A stretch of 64,000 nucleotides of DNA from Olsenella sp. An290. Lineage in GTDB: Bacteria > Actinomycetota > Coriobacteriia > Coriobacteriales > Atopobiaceae. How positions within the stretch are numbered: position 1 is the stretch's first letter; each line of letters starts with the position of its first letter. The stretch covers positions 1 through 64,000 of the forward strand of contig NZ_NFIU01000002.1 in assembly GCF_002159535.1 (NCBI RefSeq). Reading direction: 5' to 3'. The position numbers and the translations under genes are program-made. Below, in pieces: positions 11,068 through 18,969 of the stretch. The notes beneath the pieces are model-generated. The model was not told where the DNA came from. It was given only the letters and a program-made list of their open reading frames with translations, and searched no databases.

Positions 11068-11739
11068 TTGTATACCGACCAACAGCTCGTCCGGGTGGCC
11101 CTCACGGTGGCGCTCGTGATGTTCTCGGCCGTGGTGCACGAGGTCGCCCACGGCTGGGTGGCCCTGCGCTGCGGCGACCCCACCGCCCGGGACGCGGGCC
11201 GGCTCACGCTCGACCCGCGCGCCCACCTGGACGGGTTCGGCTCGTTCCTCCTGCCGCTTCTCATGGCGCTCCTGGGCGGGCCGGTCTTTGCCTTCGCGCG
11301 GCCGGTGCCCTACAACCCGGCGCGCCTGCGCCACCCGCGCCGCGACGAGCTGCTCGTGGCGCTCGCGGGGCCCGCCTCCAACGTGCTGCAGGCGCTCGCG
11401 GGCACCGCGCTCCTCAGGCTCCTCCTGGACTGGGGCCAGGGCCTGCCCGTGGACGCGCTTCTCTGGGGGGCCGAGGTCCTCATGATCTACGTGCAGGTCA
11501 ACCTCGTGCTCTGCTTCTTCAACCTCATCCCGCTGCCGCCGCTCGACGGCTCCAAGGTCGTCCTGTTCTTCCTCACGGGGGAGGCGAGGCAGCGCTACTA
11601 CGAGCTCCAGCGCTACTCCATGGCGATCCTCATCGGCGTGCTCTACCTCCTGCCGTCGCTCCTGCGCGTGGACCCGCTGAGCGCCTACCTCGACGCCACC
11701 GCCGGCTCGCTCTTCTCGGCGCTCATGTCGGCGGTGTAG
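11068..11739 (+). CDS. Site-2 protease-like M50 family zinc metallopeptidase
   Basis: 223 residues from TTG 11068, chosen because GAGAGGGGAG precedes it. It is a polytopic membrane protein. The zinc motif HEVAH is in the first helix (about residues 24-28), and NLIPLPPLDGS (about 152-162) supplies the third metal-binding Asp, as in Rip/SpoIVFB-type intramembrane proteases of the compact, PDZ-less group. Such proteins cut membrane-anchored regulators or signal-peptide remnants; the substrate is unknown. It sits just upstream of scpA, an arrangement seen in many Gram-positive bacteria. The stop is 2 bases before the scpA start. Confidence 0.9.
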   Translation: MYTDQQLVRVALTVALVMFSAVVHEVAHGWVALRCGDPTARDAGRLTLDPRAHLDGFGSFLLPLLMALLGGPVFAFARPVPYNPARLRHPRRDELLVALAGPASNVLQALAGTALLRLLLDWGQGLPVDALLWGAEVLMIYVQVNLVLCFFNLIPLPPLDGSKVVLFFLTGEARQRYYELQRYSMAILIGVLYLLPSLLRVDPLSAYLDATAGSLFSALMSAV

Positions 11740-11741
11740 GC

Positions 11742-12596
11742 ATGTCGTACCGCGTGCGGACCCAGGCCTACTCGGGGCCCTTCGACCTCCTGCTCCAGCT
11801 CGTCACGAGGCAGAAGGTGACCATCGGCTCGATCTCCATCTCCGAGGTCGCCAACCAGTACCTCGCCGAGGTCGAGCGCATGGCCGACCTCGACCTCGAC
11901 GTCGCGAGCGACTTCGTGCTCGTGGCGTCGACCCTGCTCGACATCAAGGCCGCCTCGCTCGTCCCCGACGAGCCCGTCGCGCGCCGGCGCGAGGCGCTCG
12001 AGCCCGACGACGAGGACGACCTCGAGGGACTCACGCCCGACGAGGCCCGCGAGGTGCTCATCGCCCGCCTCATCGCCTACAAGCAGTTCCGGGGCGCCGG
12101 CGCGGCGCTCGGCGCGCGCGCCGAGGCCGAGGGCCGCATGTTCCCGCGCACCGTGGGCCCCGACCCCGAGTTTCTGGGCCTCATGCCCGACTACCTCGAG
12201 GGGATCAGCCTGCGCAGCCTCGCCGTCATCTGCGCCGACATCGACTCGCGCCGCGAGACGTTTCTTCTCGAGGCCGAGCACATCGCGCCGCGGCGGCTGC
12301 CCGTCGCCCTCACCGTCGCGACCGTGGACCGCCTCGTGCGCGGCCGCGGGCACGTGACCTTCTCCGAGCTCCTCGACGGCCAGGAGACGCCCGAGGCCGT
12401 GGTCGCGAACTTCCTCGCGGTCCTCGAGCTCTTCAAGCGCGGCCTCGTGCGCGTCCGGCAGGACGAGGCCTTCGGCGAGATAGAGATCGACCACGTCGAG
12501 GGGGCCGACCCCTACGAGCTCGACGAGTCGGTCCTGGCCGAGCTCGGCGAGGACTTCGGCCTTGACGACGACCTCCTGGAAGGGGACCTCCTGTGA
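11742..12596 (+). CDS. scpA: Segregation and condensation protein A
   Basis: 284 residues, ATG 11742. This is the kleisin subunit of the bacterial Smc-ScpAB condensin, which compacts and segregates replicated chromosomes. The N-terminal helical region with FDLLLQLV and ASTLLDIKAASLVP binds the Smc neck. The middle is acidic and the C-terminal winged helix (about 205-265) closes the ring at the Smc head. Length is normal for the family. The stop codon overlaps the GTG start of scpB (GTGA), so the two are translationally coupled, as expected for partners made in fixed ratio. Confidence 0.95.
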   Translation: MSYRVRTQAYSGPFDLLLQLVTRQKVTIGSISISEVANQYLAEVERMADLDLDVASDFVLVASTLLDIKAASLVPDEPVARRREALEPDDEDDLEGLTPDEAREVLIARLIAYKQFRGAGAALGARAEAEGRMFPRTVGPDPEFLGLMPDYLEGISLRSLAVICADIDSRRETFLLEAEHIAPRRLPVALTVATVDRLVRGRGHVTFSELLDGQETPEAVVANFLAVLELFKRGLVRVRQDEAFGEIEIDHVEGADPYELDESVLAELGEDFGLDDDLLEGDLL

Positions 12597-13270
12597 ACGA
12601 CCTCGAACGCATCGAACCGGGCTCCCTCAAGGGGCTGCTCGAGGCACTGCTGCTCGTCTCGGACGACTCCGTGCCGGCCACGACGCTCGCCCGCGCCGCG
12701 GGCGCCGAGCCCGGCGAGGTGGCCTCCGCGCTCGCGGAGCTCTCCGCCGAGTACGCAGACGCCAACCGCGGCTTTCAGCTGCGGGAGGTCGCGGGCGGCT
12801 GGCGGCTCTTCACACACCCCGCCCACCACGACCAGGTGGCCGACTACGTGCTCTCCTGGGACACGCGCCGGCTCTCCCAGGCCGCGCTCGAGACGCTCGC
12901 CGTCATCGCCTACCACCAGCCCGTCACCCGCGAGGGCGTGCGCGCCATCCGCGGGGTCAACTCCGACGGCGTCATCGGCTCGCTCAAGGAGAAGGGCCTC
13001 GTGCGCGAGGTGGGGCGCGACCCCGAGCACGGCCAGGCGCAGCTCTGGGGCACCACGCGGCTCTTCCTCGAGCGCTTTGGGCTGCGGTCGGTCCGCGACC
13101 TGCCGCCCCTCGAGGACTTCGCGCCCGACGAGGAGTCGCGCCGCTTCATTCGCGAGCGCCTCTCCGGCCGCTCCATCGGCTCCACGATCGAGGAGACGGC
13201 GGCCGACATCGAGGAGGAGGCCGACCTCCTGGGCGACGAGGTCGCGGGGGAGGCGGAGGCGGATGAGTGA
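12593..13270 (+). CDS. scpB: Segregation and condensation protein B
   Basis: 225 residues, GTG start overlapping the scpA stop by 4 bases. There are two winged-helix domains: the first includes LKGLLEALLLVSDD (about 12-25) and the second has the conserved ETLAVIAYHQPVTR stretch (about 99-112), followed by the acidic tail usual in ScpB. It dimerises and binds the ScpA middle region in the Smc complex. The stop overlaps the rluB start by 8 bases, tying this gene to the pseudouridine synthase as in many Gram-positives. Confidence 0.95.
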   Translation: MNDLERIEPGSLKGLLEALLLVSDDSVPATTLARAAGAEPGEVASALAELSAEYADANRGFQLREVAGGWRLFTHPAHHDQVADYVLSWDTRRLSQAALETLAVIAYHQPVTREGVRAIRGVNSDGVIGSLKEKGLVREVGRDPEHGQAQLWGTTRLFLERFGLRSVRDLPPLEDFAPDEESRRFIRERLSGRSIGSTIEETAADIEEEADLLGDEVAGEAEADE

Positions 13271-14078
13271 CCCCATCCGCGAGGACGGCCTCTACCCCAT
13301 GCGGCTCCAGCGCTTCCTCGCCCGCGCGGGCGTGGCGAGCCGCCGCGGGTCGGAGCGGCTCATGACCGCCGGGCGCGTCAGGGTGAACGGCGCCGTCGTC
13401 ACGGAGCTCGGCAGCAAGGTCGACCCCGCCTCCGACGTCGTCACCGTCGACGGGGCCGTGTGCCGCATCGCCGAGCGCCCCTGCCACCTCATGCTCTACA
13501 AGCCAGCGGGCTACCTCACCACCATGAGCGACCCGCACGGGCGCCCCACGGTGGCCGACCTCGTCCCCGTGGCGGAGCGCCCCGGGCTCTACCCGGTGGG
13601 CCGGCTCGACCTCGACACGACGGGCCTACTCCTGTTCACGACGGCCGGCGAGCTCGGACAGGCGCTCCTGCACCCCTCGCACCACGTGACCAAGCACTAC
13701 GTCGCCCTCGTCTCGGGGACGCCCGACGAGGGCGACCTCGGGCGCCTGCGCGCGGGCGTCCGGCTCGAGGACGGGCCGGCCGCGCCCGCCGAGGCCGAGC
13801 TCCTCTCGCCGTCCGACCCGCTCTTCTCGCTCGTCGCCCCTCGGGGGGCGGGCCGGACGGGGGGCGGCGAGCCCAACGCCGTCGTGGGCCTCACCATCCA
13901 CGAGGGCAGGAAGCACCAGGTCAAGAAGATGATGCAGGCCGTGGGGCACCGCGTCTTGCGCCTTCACCGCGACGCCTTCGGGCCGCTCGTGCTCACGGGC
14001 GTGGCCGAGGGCTCCTGGCGCGAGCTGACCGAGGCCGAGACCGCCGCCGTCGAGGCGGTCGCACGGGGGGAGGGGTAG
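13263..14078 (+). CDS. rluB: 23S rRNA pseudouridine synthase, RluB/RsuA family
   Basis: 271 residues from ATG 13263. An N-terminal S4 RNA-binding domain (MRLQRFLARAGVASRR, about 13-28) is followed by the RsuA-type catalytic domain with YPVGRLDLDTTGLLLF, whose second Asp is the nucleophile. A 20-residue Gly/Ala-rich insertion near 195-210 is not part of the core. The family isomerises a uridine in the peptidyl-transferase region (RluB) or in 16S rRNA (RsuA); RluB is favoured by the scpAB neighbourhood. It overlaps scpB by 8 bases. Confidence 0.92.
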   Translation: MSDPIREDGLYPMRLQRFLARAGVASRRGSERLMTAGRVRVNGAVVTELGSKVDPASDVVTVDGAVCRIAERPCHLMLYKPAGYLTTMSDPHGRPTVADLVPVAERPGLYPVGRLDLDTTGLLLFTTAGELGQALLHPSHHVTKHYVALVSGTPDEGDLGRLRAGVRLEDGPAAPAEAELLSPSDPLFSLVAPRGAGRTGGGEPNAVVGLTIHEGRKHQVKKMMQAVGHRVLRLHRDAFGPLVLTGVAEGSWRELTEAETAAVEAVARGEG

Positions 14079-14080
14079 CC

Positions 14081-14785
14081 GTGGCCGAGCGCGGGATGCC
14101 CGGGGACCACGTGACGCAGCGCCTGCTCTTCATGCGCCACCCCGAGACGGTCTCGAACACGCAGTTCTTCTTCTCCGGGCGCACGGACGTCCCGCTGACC
14201 CCGCACGGCGAGGAGCAGCGCGACCGGGCCATCGAGGCCCTCGTGGCCTTTGCGCCCGACCGCCTCTTCCACTCGCCCCTCTCCCGCGCGGCCTGCGTCG
14301 CGCAGGGGGCCGCCGCGCGCCTGGGCGTGCCGTGCGAGCCGCTCGAGGACCTCATAGAGATCGACTTCGGGCCCCTCGAGGGGATGGACTTTGCCCACGC
14401 CCGCGAGCGGGGGCTCGCGTTTCCCTGGCCGATCGACGAGCGGGGCGTCTCGCACCCGCCCGAGGGCGCGGAGTCCTTCGAGAGCCTGCGCGAGCGGGCG
14501 CGGCGCGTCCTCGGGCTGCTGCGGCCGCTCGAGGGCAGGACGGCCTGCGTCACGCACGGCGGCTACCTGCGCATGCTCGTGGCCGCGGCCTACGACGTGC
14601 CGCTCCGGCGCTTCTGGAACCTGCACGTCCTCAACGTCTCCTCGCTCTACTTCACCTGCGACGGGGACGCCTTTGCGCTCGGCGGGCTCAACCTCACCCC
14701 CGAGGAGGTCATCGAGCACGCCACGCGACCCTGCGAATACGACACCCGCGACATCTGGGGGACGCGGGGAAGGGAGCTCACATGA
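14081..14785 (+). CDS. Histidine phosphatase superfamily protein
   Basis: 234 residues from GTG 14081; ATG 14096 is an alternative start. The phosphohistidine motif is FMRHPET near residue 18, with the second arginine in HSPLSRA (a C-x-Q follows instead of the usual T-A), glutamate in IEIDFGPLEG and the second catalytic histidine in CVTHGGYLR. This is the layout of alpha-ribazole phosphatase (CobC) and phosphoglycerate-mutase-like phosphatases. The substrate cannot be told and no cobalamin genes are nearby. The stop overlaps the cmk start. Confidence 0.85.
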   Translation: MAERGMPGDHVTQRLLFMRHPETVSNTQFFFSGRTDVPLTPHGEEQRDRAIEALVAFAPDRLFHSPLSRAACVAQGAAARLGVPCEPLEDLIEIDFGPLEGMDFAHARERGLAFPWPIDERGVSHPPEGAESFESLRERARRVLGLLRPLEGRTACVTHGGYLRMLVAAAYDVPLRRFWNLHVLNVSSLYFTCDGDAFALGGLNLTPEEVIEHATRPCEYDTRDIWGTRGRELT

Positions 14786-15495
14786 TCGTTGCCATCGACG
14801 GGCCCTCGGGCTCGGGAAAGTCGTCCGTGGCGCGCGAGGTCGCGCGCAGATGCGGCCTCACCTACCTCGACACGGGCGCGATGTACCGCTCCGTCGCCTG
14901 GGCCTGCCTCGAGCGCGGCGTCGACCCGGAGGACGCGCCCGCCGTGGCGCGCGTGGCCGAGGGCGTGCGCATCGAGTTCGCGCCGGGGGAGGACGGCCAG
15001 CGCGTGCTCGTGGACGGCACGGACGCGACGGCGGCCATCCGCACGCCCGAGGTCGAGCTCGCCGTCTCGCCGGTCTCCGCGAACCCCCGCGTCCGCGAGG
15101 TCATGGTCGCGCTCCAGCGCGCGGCGGGCGAGCGGGGCGACGTGGTCGCCGAGGGCCGCGACATCGGGACCGTGGTCTTCCCCGCGGCCGACGTCAAGGT
15201 GTTCCTGAGCGCCTCGCCCGAGGCCCGCGCGCGCCGTCGCGCCGTGCAGCGCCAGGGGGGCAACCTCGCCTGCGGCCGCGACGTGGCCGTCGACGCCGAG
15301 GCCGAGCGCAAGATCCTCGCCGACCTCATGCGCCGCGACGCCTACGACTCGTCCCGCGAGGCCTCGCCGCTGCGCCCCGCCGACGACGCGCGGCACATCG
15401 ACTCCTCGGACCTCACCTTCGAGGAGGTCGTGCGCGCCGTCGTCAGCCTCTCCCCCGAGCTCTCCGCCCGTGCGTCCGAGGGGGCCGCGTCATGA
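14782..15495 (+). CDS. cmk: Cytidylate kinase
   Basis: 237 residues, ATG overlapping the upstream stop (ATGA). The P-loop GPSGSGKSS is at residues 7-15, followed by YLDTGAMYRS, the CMP-binding signature of Cmk, and EGRDIGTVVFP; the LID region has the usual arginines. It phosphorylates CMP and dCMP to the diphosphates. It is the expected neighbour of rluB and ispH in Gram-positive and actinobacterial chromosomes, and its stop overlaps the plsC start by 4 bases. Confidence 0.95.
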   Translation: MIVAIDGPSGSGKSSVAREVARRCGLTYLDTGAMYRSVAWACLERGVDPEDAPAVARVAEGVRIEFAPGEDGQRVLVDGTDATAAIRTPEVELAVSPVSANPRVREVMVALQRAAGERGDVVAEGRDIGTVVFPAADVKVFLSASPEARARRRAVQRQGGNLACGRDVAVDAEAERKILADLMRRDAYDSSREASPLRPADDARHIDSSDLTFEEVVRAVVSLSPELSARASEGAAS

Positions 15496-16232
15496 GCGCG
15501 CGCGAGAAGGACGGGACGGGCCGCGAGCGCATGCGCGCCTTCGCGGGCAACACCCTCGACGACTACTACGATCACGACATCCGCGACCACCCGCTGCCGG
15601 GGCGCCTGCTCATCGGCCTTGTGGTGCGCGTCCTGTGGCTCGTGACCAAGCTGCTGTGGCCCTGGCGCCTCGAGCAGGCGCAGGTTCTTCTCGCCGAGCC
15701 CCGCGGCCGCGTGATCATCATGAACCACGAGTCCATGCTCGACCCCGTCCTCGCCGTGGTCACGCTGTGGCTCGCCCGCGTCCCCACGCGCATCGTCTAC
15801 AAGAGCGAGCTCGACCGGGTCGGCCCGGCGGCGTGGCTCTTCTCGAGGGCGGGCGGCTTCCCCGTCGCGCGCGGCAGCGCCGACATGAAGACGGTCCGCC
15901 GGGCCCGCGCGATGCTCCAGCGCGGGGAGTGCGTGCTCATCTACCCCGAGGGCACCCGCGTGCGCAAGGACGCCGACGCCCAGGTCCACGGCGGCTACGC
16001 GATCATGGCCCAGCTCGCCAAGGCGCCCGTGCAGCCCGTCGCCATCATCGGCGCGCGGCACCTGCGCCCGCGCTGCCGCGTCTACCTGAGGGCGGGCGCC
16101 CCCGTCGAGTGGTCCGAGCTCGCCGCCTCGGGGCGCCGGGAGCAGGCGGCCGAGATGGAGCGCGTGGGCATGGAGCGCGTCTACGCCCTGCGCGACGAGC
16201 TGCGCCGCGCGCACCCGGAGGTGAGGGACTAG
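15492..16232 (+). CDS. plsC: 1-acyl-sn-glycerol-3-phosphate acyltransferase family
   Basis: 246 residues. A hydrophobic segment (about 36-57) precedes the acyltransferase box NHESMLD, the usual NHxxxxD with His and Asp as catalytic pair. The second conserved block is YPEGTRVR, which holds the glycerol-phosphate-binding Glu-Gly. The family transfers the second acyl chain in phosphatidic acid synthesis at the inner membrane. It lies between cmk and ispH and is read with them. PlsY and GpsA, earlier steps of the same pathway, are further along the same strand. A relaxed acyltransferase specificity cannot be excluded. Confidence 0.9.
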   Translation: MSAREKDGTGRERMRAFAGNTLDDYYDHDIRDHPLPGRLLIGLVVRVLWLVTKLLWPWRLEQAQVLLAEPRGRVIIMNHESMLDPVLAVVTLWLARVPTRIVYKSELDRVGPAAWLFSRAGGFPVARGSADMKTVRRARAMLQRGECVLIYPEGTRVRKDADAQVHGGYAIMAQLAKAPVQPVAIIGARHLRPRCRVYLRAGAPVEWSELAASGRREQAAEMERVGMERVYALRDELRRAHPEVRD

Positions 16233-16233
16233 C

Positions 16234-17079
16234 ATGCCCGAGATTCGCATCGCCTCCGAGGCCGGCGCCTGCTACGGCGTCGAGCGGGCGCTCGGGCTGG
16301 TCGAGGCCGCGGCCGACGAGCGCGCCGGCGCGGTCCACACGCTCGGGCCCCTCATCCACAACCCGCGCGTCGTGGCCGGGCTCGCCGCGCGCGGGGTCGA
16401 CGCCGTCTCGTCGCCCGAGGAGGCCGCGGGCGACACGCTCCTGCTCCGCACGCACGGCACGGTGCCCGACGAGGAGGCGCGGGCGCGCGAGCTCTGCGCG
16501 CGCGTCCTCGACGCGACCTGCCCCTTCGTGAAGAAGGTCCACCAGGCCGCCGAGCGCCTCTCCCGCGAGGGGTACCAGGTCGTGGTGGTGGGGGAGGCCG
16601 GCCACCCCGAGGTCGAGGCCACCCTGCCGCACGCGCCGGGCGCGATCGTGGTGGGCTCGGCCGAGGAGGCCGCACGGGTGCCGCACGCGCGCAAGGTGGG
16701 CGTCGTGGTGCAGACCACGGCGCGGCGGGCGCTGCTCGCCGAGGTCGTGGGGGCCCTGCTCGGGCGCGCCGAGGAGGTCCGCGTGATCAACACGATCTGC
16801 GAGGCGACCTCCGGGCACCAGGCCGCCGCCGACGAGCTCGCGAGCGAGGCGGACGTGATGGTGGTCATCGGCGGGCGCAACTCCGCCAACACCACGCGCC
16901 TCGCCGAGATCTCCGCGGCGCGCTGCCCGCGCACCCACCACGTCGAGGGCGACGACGAGCTCGACGCCTCGTGGTTCGAGGGCGCGGGCGTGATCGGCAT
17001 CACCGCGGGCGCGTCAACGCCCGCAAGCCAGATCGAGGCCGTCCGCTCCGCGATCGAGCGCCTGGTCGGAGGGCGGTAG
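16234..17079 (+). CDS. ispH: 4-hydroxy-3-methylbut-2-enyl diphosphate reductase
   Basis: 281 residues, ATG one base after the plsC stop. The last enzyme of the MEP isoprenoid pathway, it makes IPP and DMAPP from HMBPP. The three cysteines that hold the iron-sulfur cluster are visible: Cys13 (GACYGV), Cys96 (DATCPFV) and Cys189 (NTICEAT). The substrate-binding motifs THG and GHPEV, the ATSGHQ stretch and the GASTP end block are also present. It shows that the MEP route is used. A tandem array of 31-base repeats follows it. Confidence 0.95.
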   Translation: MPEIRIASEAGACYGVERALGLVEAAADERAGAVHTLGPLIHNPRVVAGLAARGVDAVSSPEEAAGDTLLLRTHGTVPDEEARARELCARVLDATCPFVKKVHQAAERLSREGYQVVVVGEAGHPEVEATLPHAPGAIVVGSAEEAARVPHARKVGVVVQTTARRALLAEVVGALLGRAEEVRVINTICEATSGHQAAADELASEADVMVVIGGRNSANTTRLAEISAARCPRTHHVEGDDELDASWFEGAGVIGITAGASTPASQIEAVRSAIERLVGGR

Positions 17080-17281
17080 GGGCGTGCGGGGCGCGGGGCC
17101 GTGGCTGCGCGCCCCGCATGCCCCGCGCGCGACGGACGCCGCCCCGCGCCCCACGCCCCACGCGTAACGCGCGTTTTGCGCACATTCCAAGCTACGTATG
17201 CAAAAGTTGAAACCATCGAATACGTAACTTGAGATAAGCCGTCAATTTGCACGGTAATCCCAAGCTACGCGTTCTTCTCGC
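17080..17281. repeat. Intergenic leader of the 31-bp array with inverted units
   Basis: After the ispH stop, a GC-rich imperfect hairpin region (about 17082-17158) is followed by diverged copies of the repeat core. One copy is in direct orientation (ATACGTAACTTGAG, near 17219), and two lie in reverse orientation (CCAAGCTACG near 17187 and again near 17260). The last of these pairs with the first direct unit, giving an AAGCTACGC / GCGTAACTT stem with GTTCTTCTCG in the loop. No coding sequence seen. Confidence 0.6.
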
Positions 17282-17437
17282 CATGCGTAACTTGGAGTTT
17301 CCGTCAGAGGCGCATGCGTAACTCGGGATTTCTGTCTACAGCACATGCGTAACTTGCGATTTCCGTCCGGAAAGCATGCGTAACTTGGAGTTTTTCGCCC
17401 GCGAAGCATGCGCGGCCCGGGATTTGTGCCCGCGGCC
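17282..17437 (+). repeat. Tandem array of five 31-base units
   Basis: Units begin with CATGCG at 17282, 17313, 17344, 17375 and 17407, so spacings are 31, 31, 31 and 32. The core reads CATGCGTAACTTGGAGTTTC with a more variable tail (CGTC plus about seven bases). The fifth copy is diverged (CATGCGCGGCCCGGGATTTG). The array ends about 90 bases before the DUF512 start. It is not a CRISPR because no unique spacers separate repeats. A short -10-like CACAAT lies at 17486-17491. Confidence 0.9.
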
Positions 17438-17527
17438 CGCCTGAACCCTCGGGCGCGCGACCCACGCCCCGCGGCGCGGGTGTGGCACAATGGCTGGCGA
17501 CACGCCAAGAAGAACCGGGAGGGACCC

Positions 17528-18913
17528 ATGGCCGAGCAGAAGCGCGCGGACTACGCCTCCACGAGGCCGCAGGCGGACGGCGCCTGGGTCGCCTTCGTTG
17601 AGGAGGGGAGCCCCGCCTGGGAGGCCGGCATCGAGCCGGGCATGCGCATCGAGCGCGTGAACGGCGTCGTGCCGCGCGACCTCATCGACTGGCGCTGGGA
17701 GGCCGACGGCGCCTCCTGCGAGCTGGAGGTCTATGACCCCGCCGACGGCACCACCACCCCCTGCGAGCTCTGGCGCGAGCCCGGACAGGACTGGGGCGTC
17801 GACTTCACCGACGTCCTCTTTGACGGCATCCGTACCTGCGTGAACGCGTGCCAGTTCTGCTTCATGGCGATGCTTCCGCCGGAGGCCCGCGCCACGCTCA
17901 CCCTGCGCGACGACGACTACCGCTTGTCCTTTCTCCAGGGCAACTTCGTGACGCTCACCAACGTCTCCGACGACGAGGCCGAGCGCATCGTGACCTGCGG
18001 CCTCAGCCCCATGAACGTCTCGATCCACGCGATCACGCCCGAGGTGCGCCGCTCGCTCATCGGCAGGCGCGCCGACCGAGGCATCGAGGTGCTCGAGCAG
18101 CTGCTCGCAGGCGGCATCGAGGTCCACGCGCAGATTGTGCTCTGCCCGGGCATCAACGACGGGGACGAGCTTGCCGCCACGCTCGACTGGGTCGAGGCAC
18201 GCCCCGGCATCACCTCGCTCGCCATCGTGCCGCTCGGCTACACCAAGCACAGCCGGCGCTTCAAGAGCTCCTACTCCGACGACGTCGAGGCCTCGCGGGC
18301 GGTGGTCCGTCTGCTCGAGCCCTACCAGGAGCGGGCGAGAAGGACGCTCGGCATCACGCGCTTCCAGCTGTCCGACGAGTTCTATGTCGACGCCGGCCTG
18401 CCCGTGCCGCCAGCCGAGACCTACGACGGCTACCCGCAGTTCTACGACGGCATCGGCATGCTGCGGAGCTTCCTCGACGAGACGGCCCTCGTCGCGCAGG
18501 ATCGCGCCGACGACCTGTGCCGCGTTGACGGAGTACTTGCCGAGAAGGACCTCCGCCTGGAGCTCGTCTGCGGTGAGGCGGCGGCCGAGACGATCGACGT
18601 GTTCTGCCGCGAGCTCTCGCCCGCAGGTCGCGTGCGCACCCGCGCGATCAGAAACGACTACTTTGGCGGCGACGTCAACGTCACGGGCCTCATCGTCTCC
18701 GAGGACCTGCTCGCACAGCTGCCCGCCGACCTCACCGGCACGATCGTCGTCCTCCCCGAGGTGATGTTCAACTTTGACCGGCTCACCCTCGACGGCGACA
18801 CGCAGGACCACATTGTCGATGAACTCCGAAGCCGCGGCGCGCTCGTGACCGTGAGCGTCCCCAACCCCGGAGACTACCTCGACGCCATTCTCAGCTTGCC
18901 GAAGAACGCGTGA
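17528..18913 (+). CDS. DUF512 radical SAM protein with N-terminal PDZ-like domain
   Basis: 461 residues from ATG 17528, preceded by GGGAGGGA; the open frame upstream runs through the repeat array and is not used. A PDZ-like domain (about 18-80) is followed by the cluster motif C-x3-C-x2-C at Cys104, Cys108 and Cys111, spaced as in radical SAM enzymes, and by the DUF512 domain at the C-terminus. The family is conserved in Clostridia and Coriobacteriia next to der (engA). That neighbourhood suggests a link to ribosome or RNA work, but the reaction is unknown. Here a two-gene cassette lies between it and der. Confidence 0.92.
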   Translation: MAEQKRADYASTRPQADGAWVAFVEEGSPAWEAGIEPGMRIERVNGVVPRDLIDWRWEADGASCELEVYDPADGTTTPCELWREPGQDWGVDFTDVLFDGIRTCVNACQFCFMAMLPPEARATLTLRDDDYRLSFLQGNFVTLTNVSDDEAERIVTCGLSPMNVSIHAITPEVRRSLIGRRADRGIEVLEQLLAGGIEVHAQIVLCPGINDGDELAATLDWVEARPGITSLAIVPLGYTKHSRRFKSSYSDDVEASRAVVRLLEPYQERARRTLGITRFQLSDEFYVDAGLPVPPAETYDGYPQFYDGIGMLRSFLDETALVAQDRADDLCRVDGVLAEKDLRLELVCGEAAAETIDVFCRELSPAGRVRTRAIRNDYFGGDVNVTGLIVSEDLLAQLPADLTGTIVVLPEVMFNFDRLTLDGDTQDHIVDELRSRGALVTVSVPNPGDYLDAILSLPKNA

Positions 18914-18934
18914 CGGACCTCGACGCCGTCGCGC

Positions 18935-18940
18935 TAGAAT
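18935..18940 (+). promoter_or_regulatory. Possible -10 box of the TIR/propeller cassette
   Basis: TAGAAT sits 30 bases upstream of the first cassette gene, within the 56-base gap after DUF512. No good -35 is seen. The gene has its own strong ribosome site, GGAGG, six bases before its ATG. Confidence 0.3.
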
Positions 18941-18969
18941 TGCCCTAGCAACTGAGACGGAGGCCCCGC

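Noticed and set aside
17282-17437. CRISPR array
   Set aside because: Units are contiguous 31-base repeats without unique spacers and no cas genes are present.
17242-17529. 95-codon minus-strand frame through the 31-base array
   Set aside because: The apparent peptide repeats just reflect the DNA repeat; 31 is not a multiple of three so the frame changes from unit to unit.
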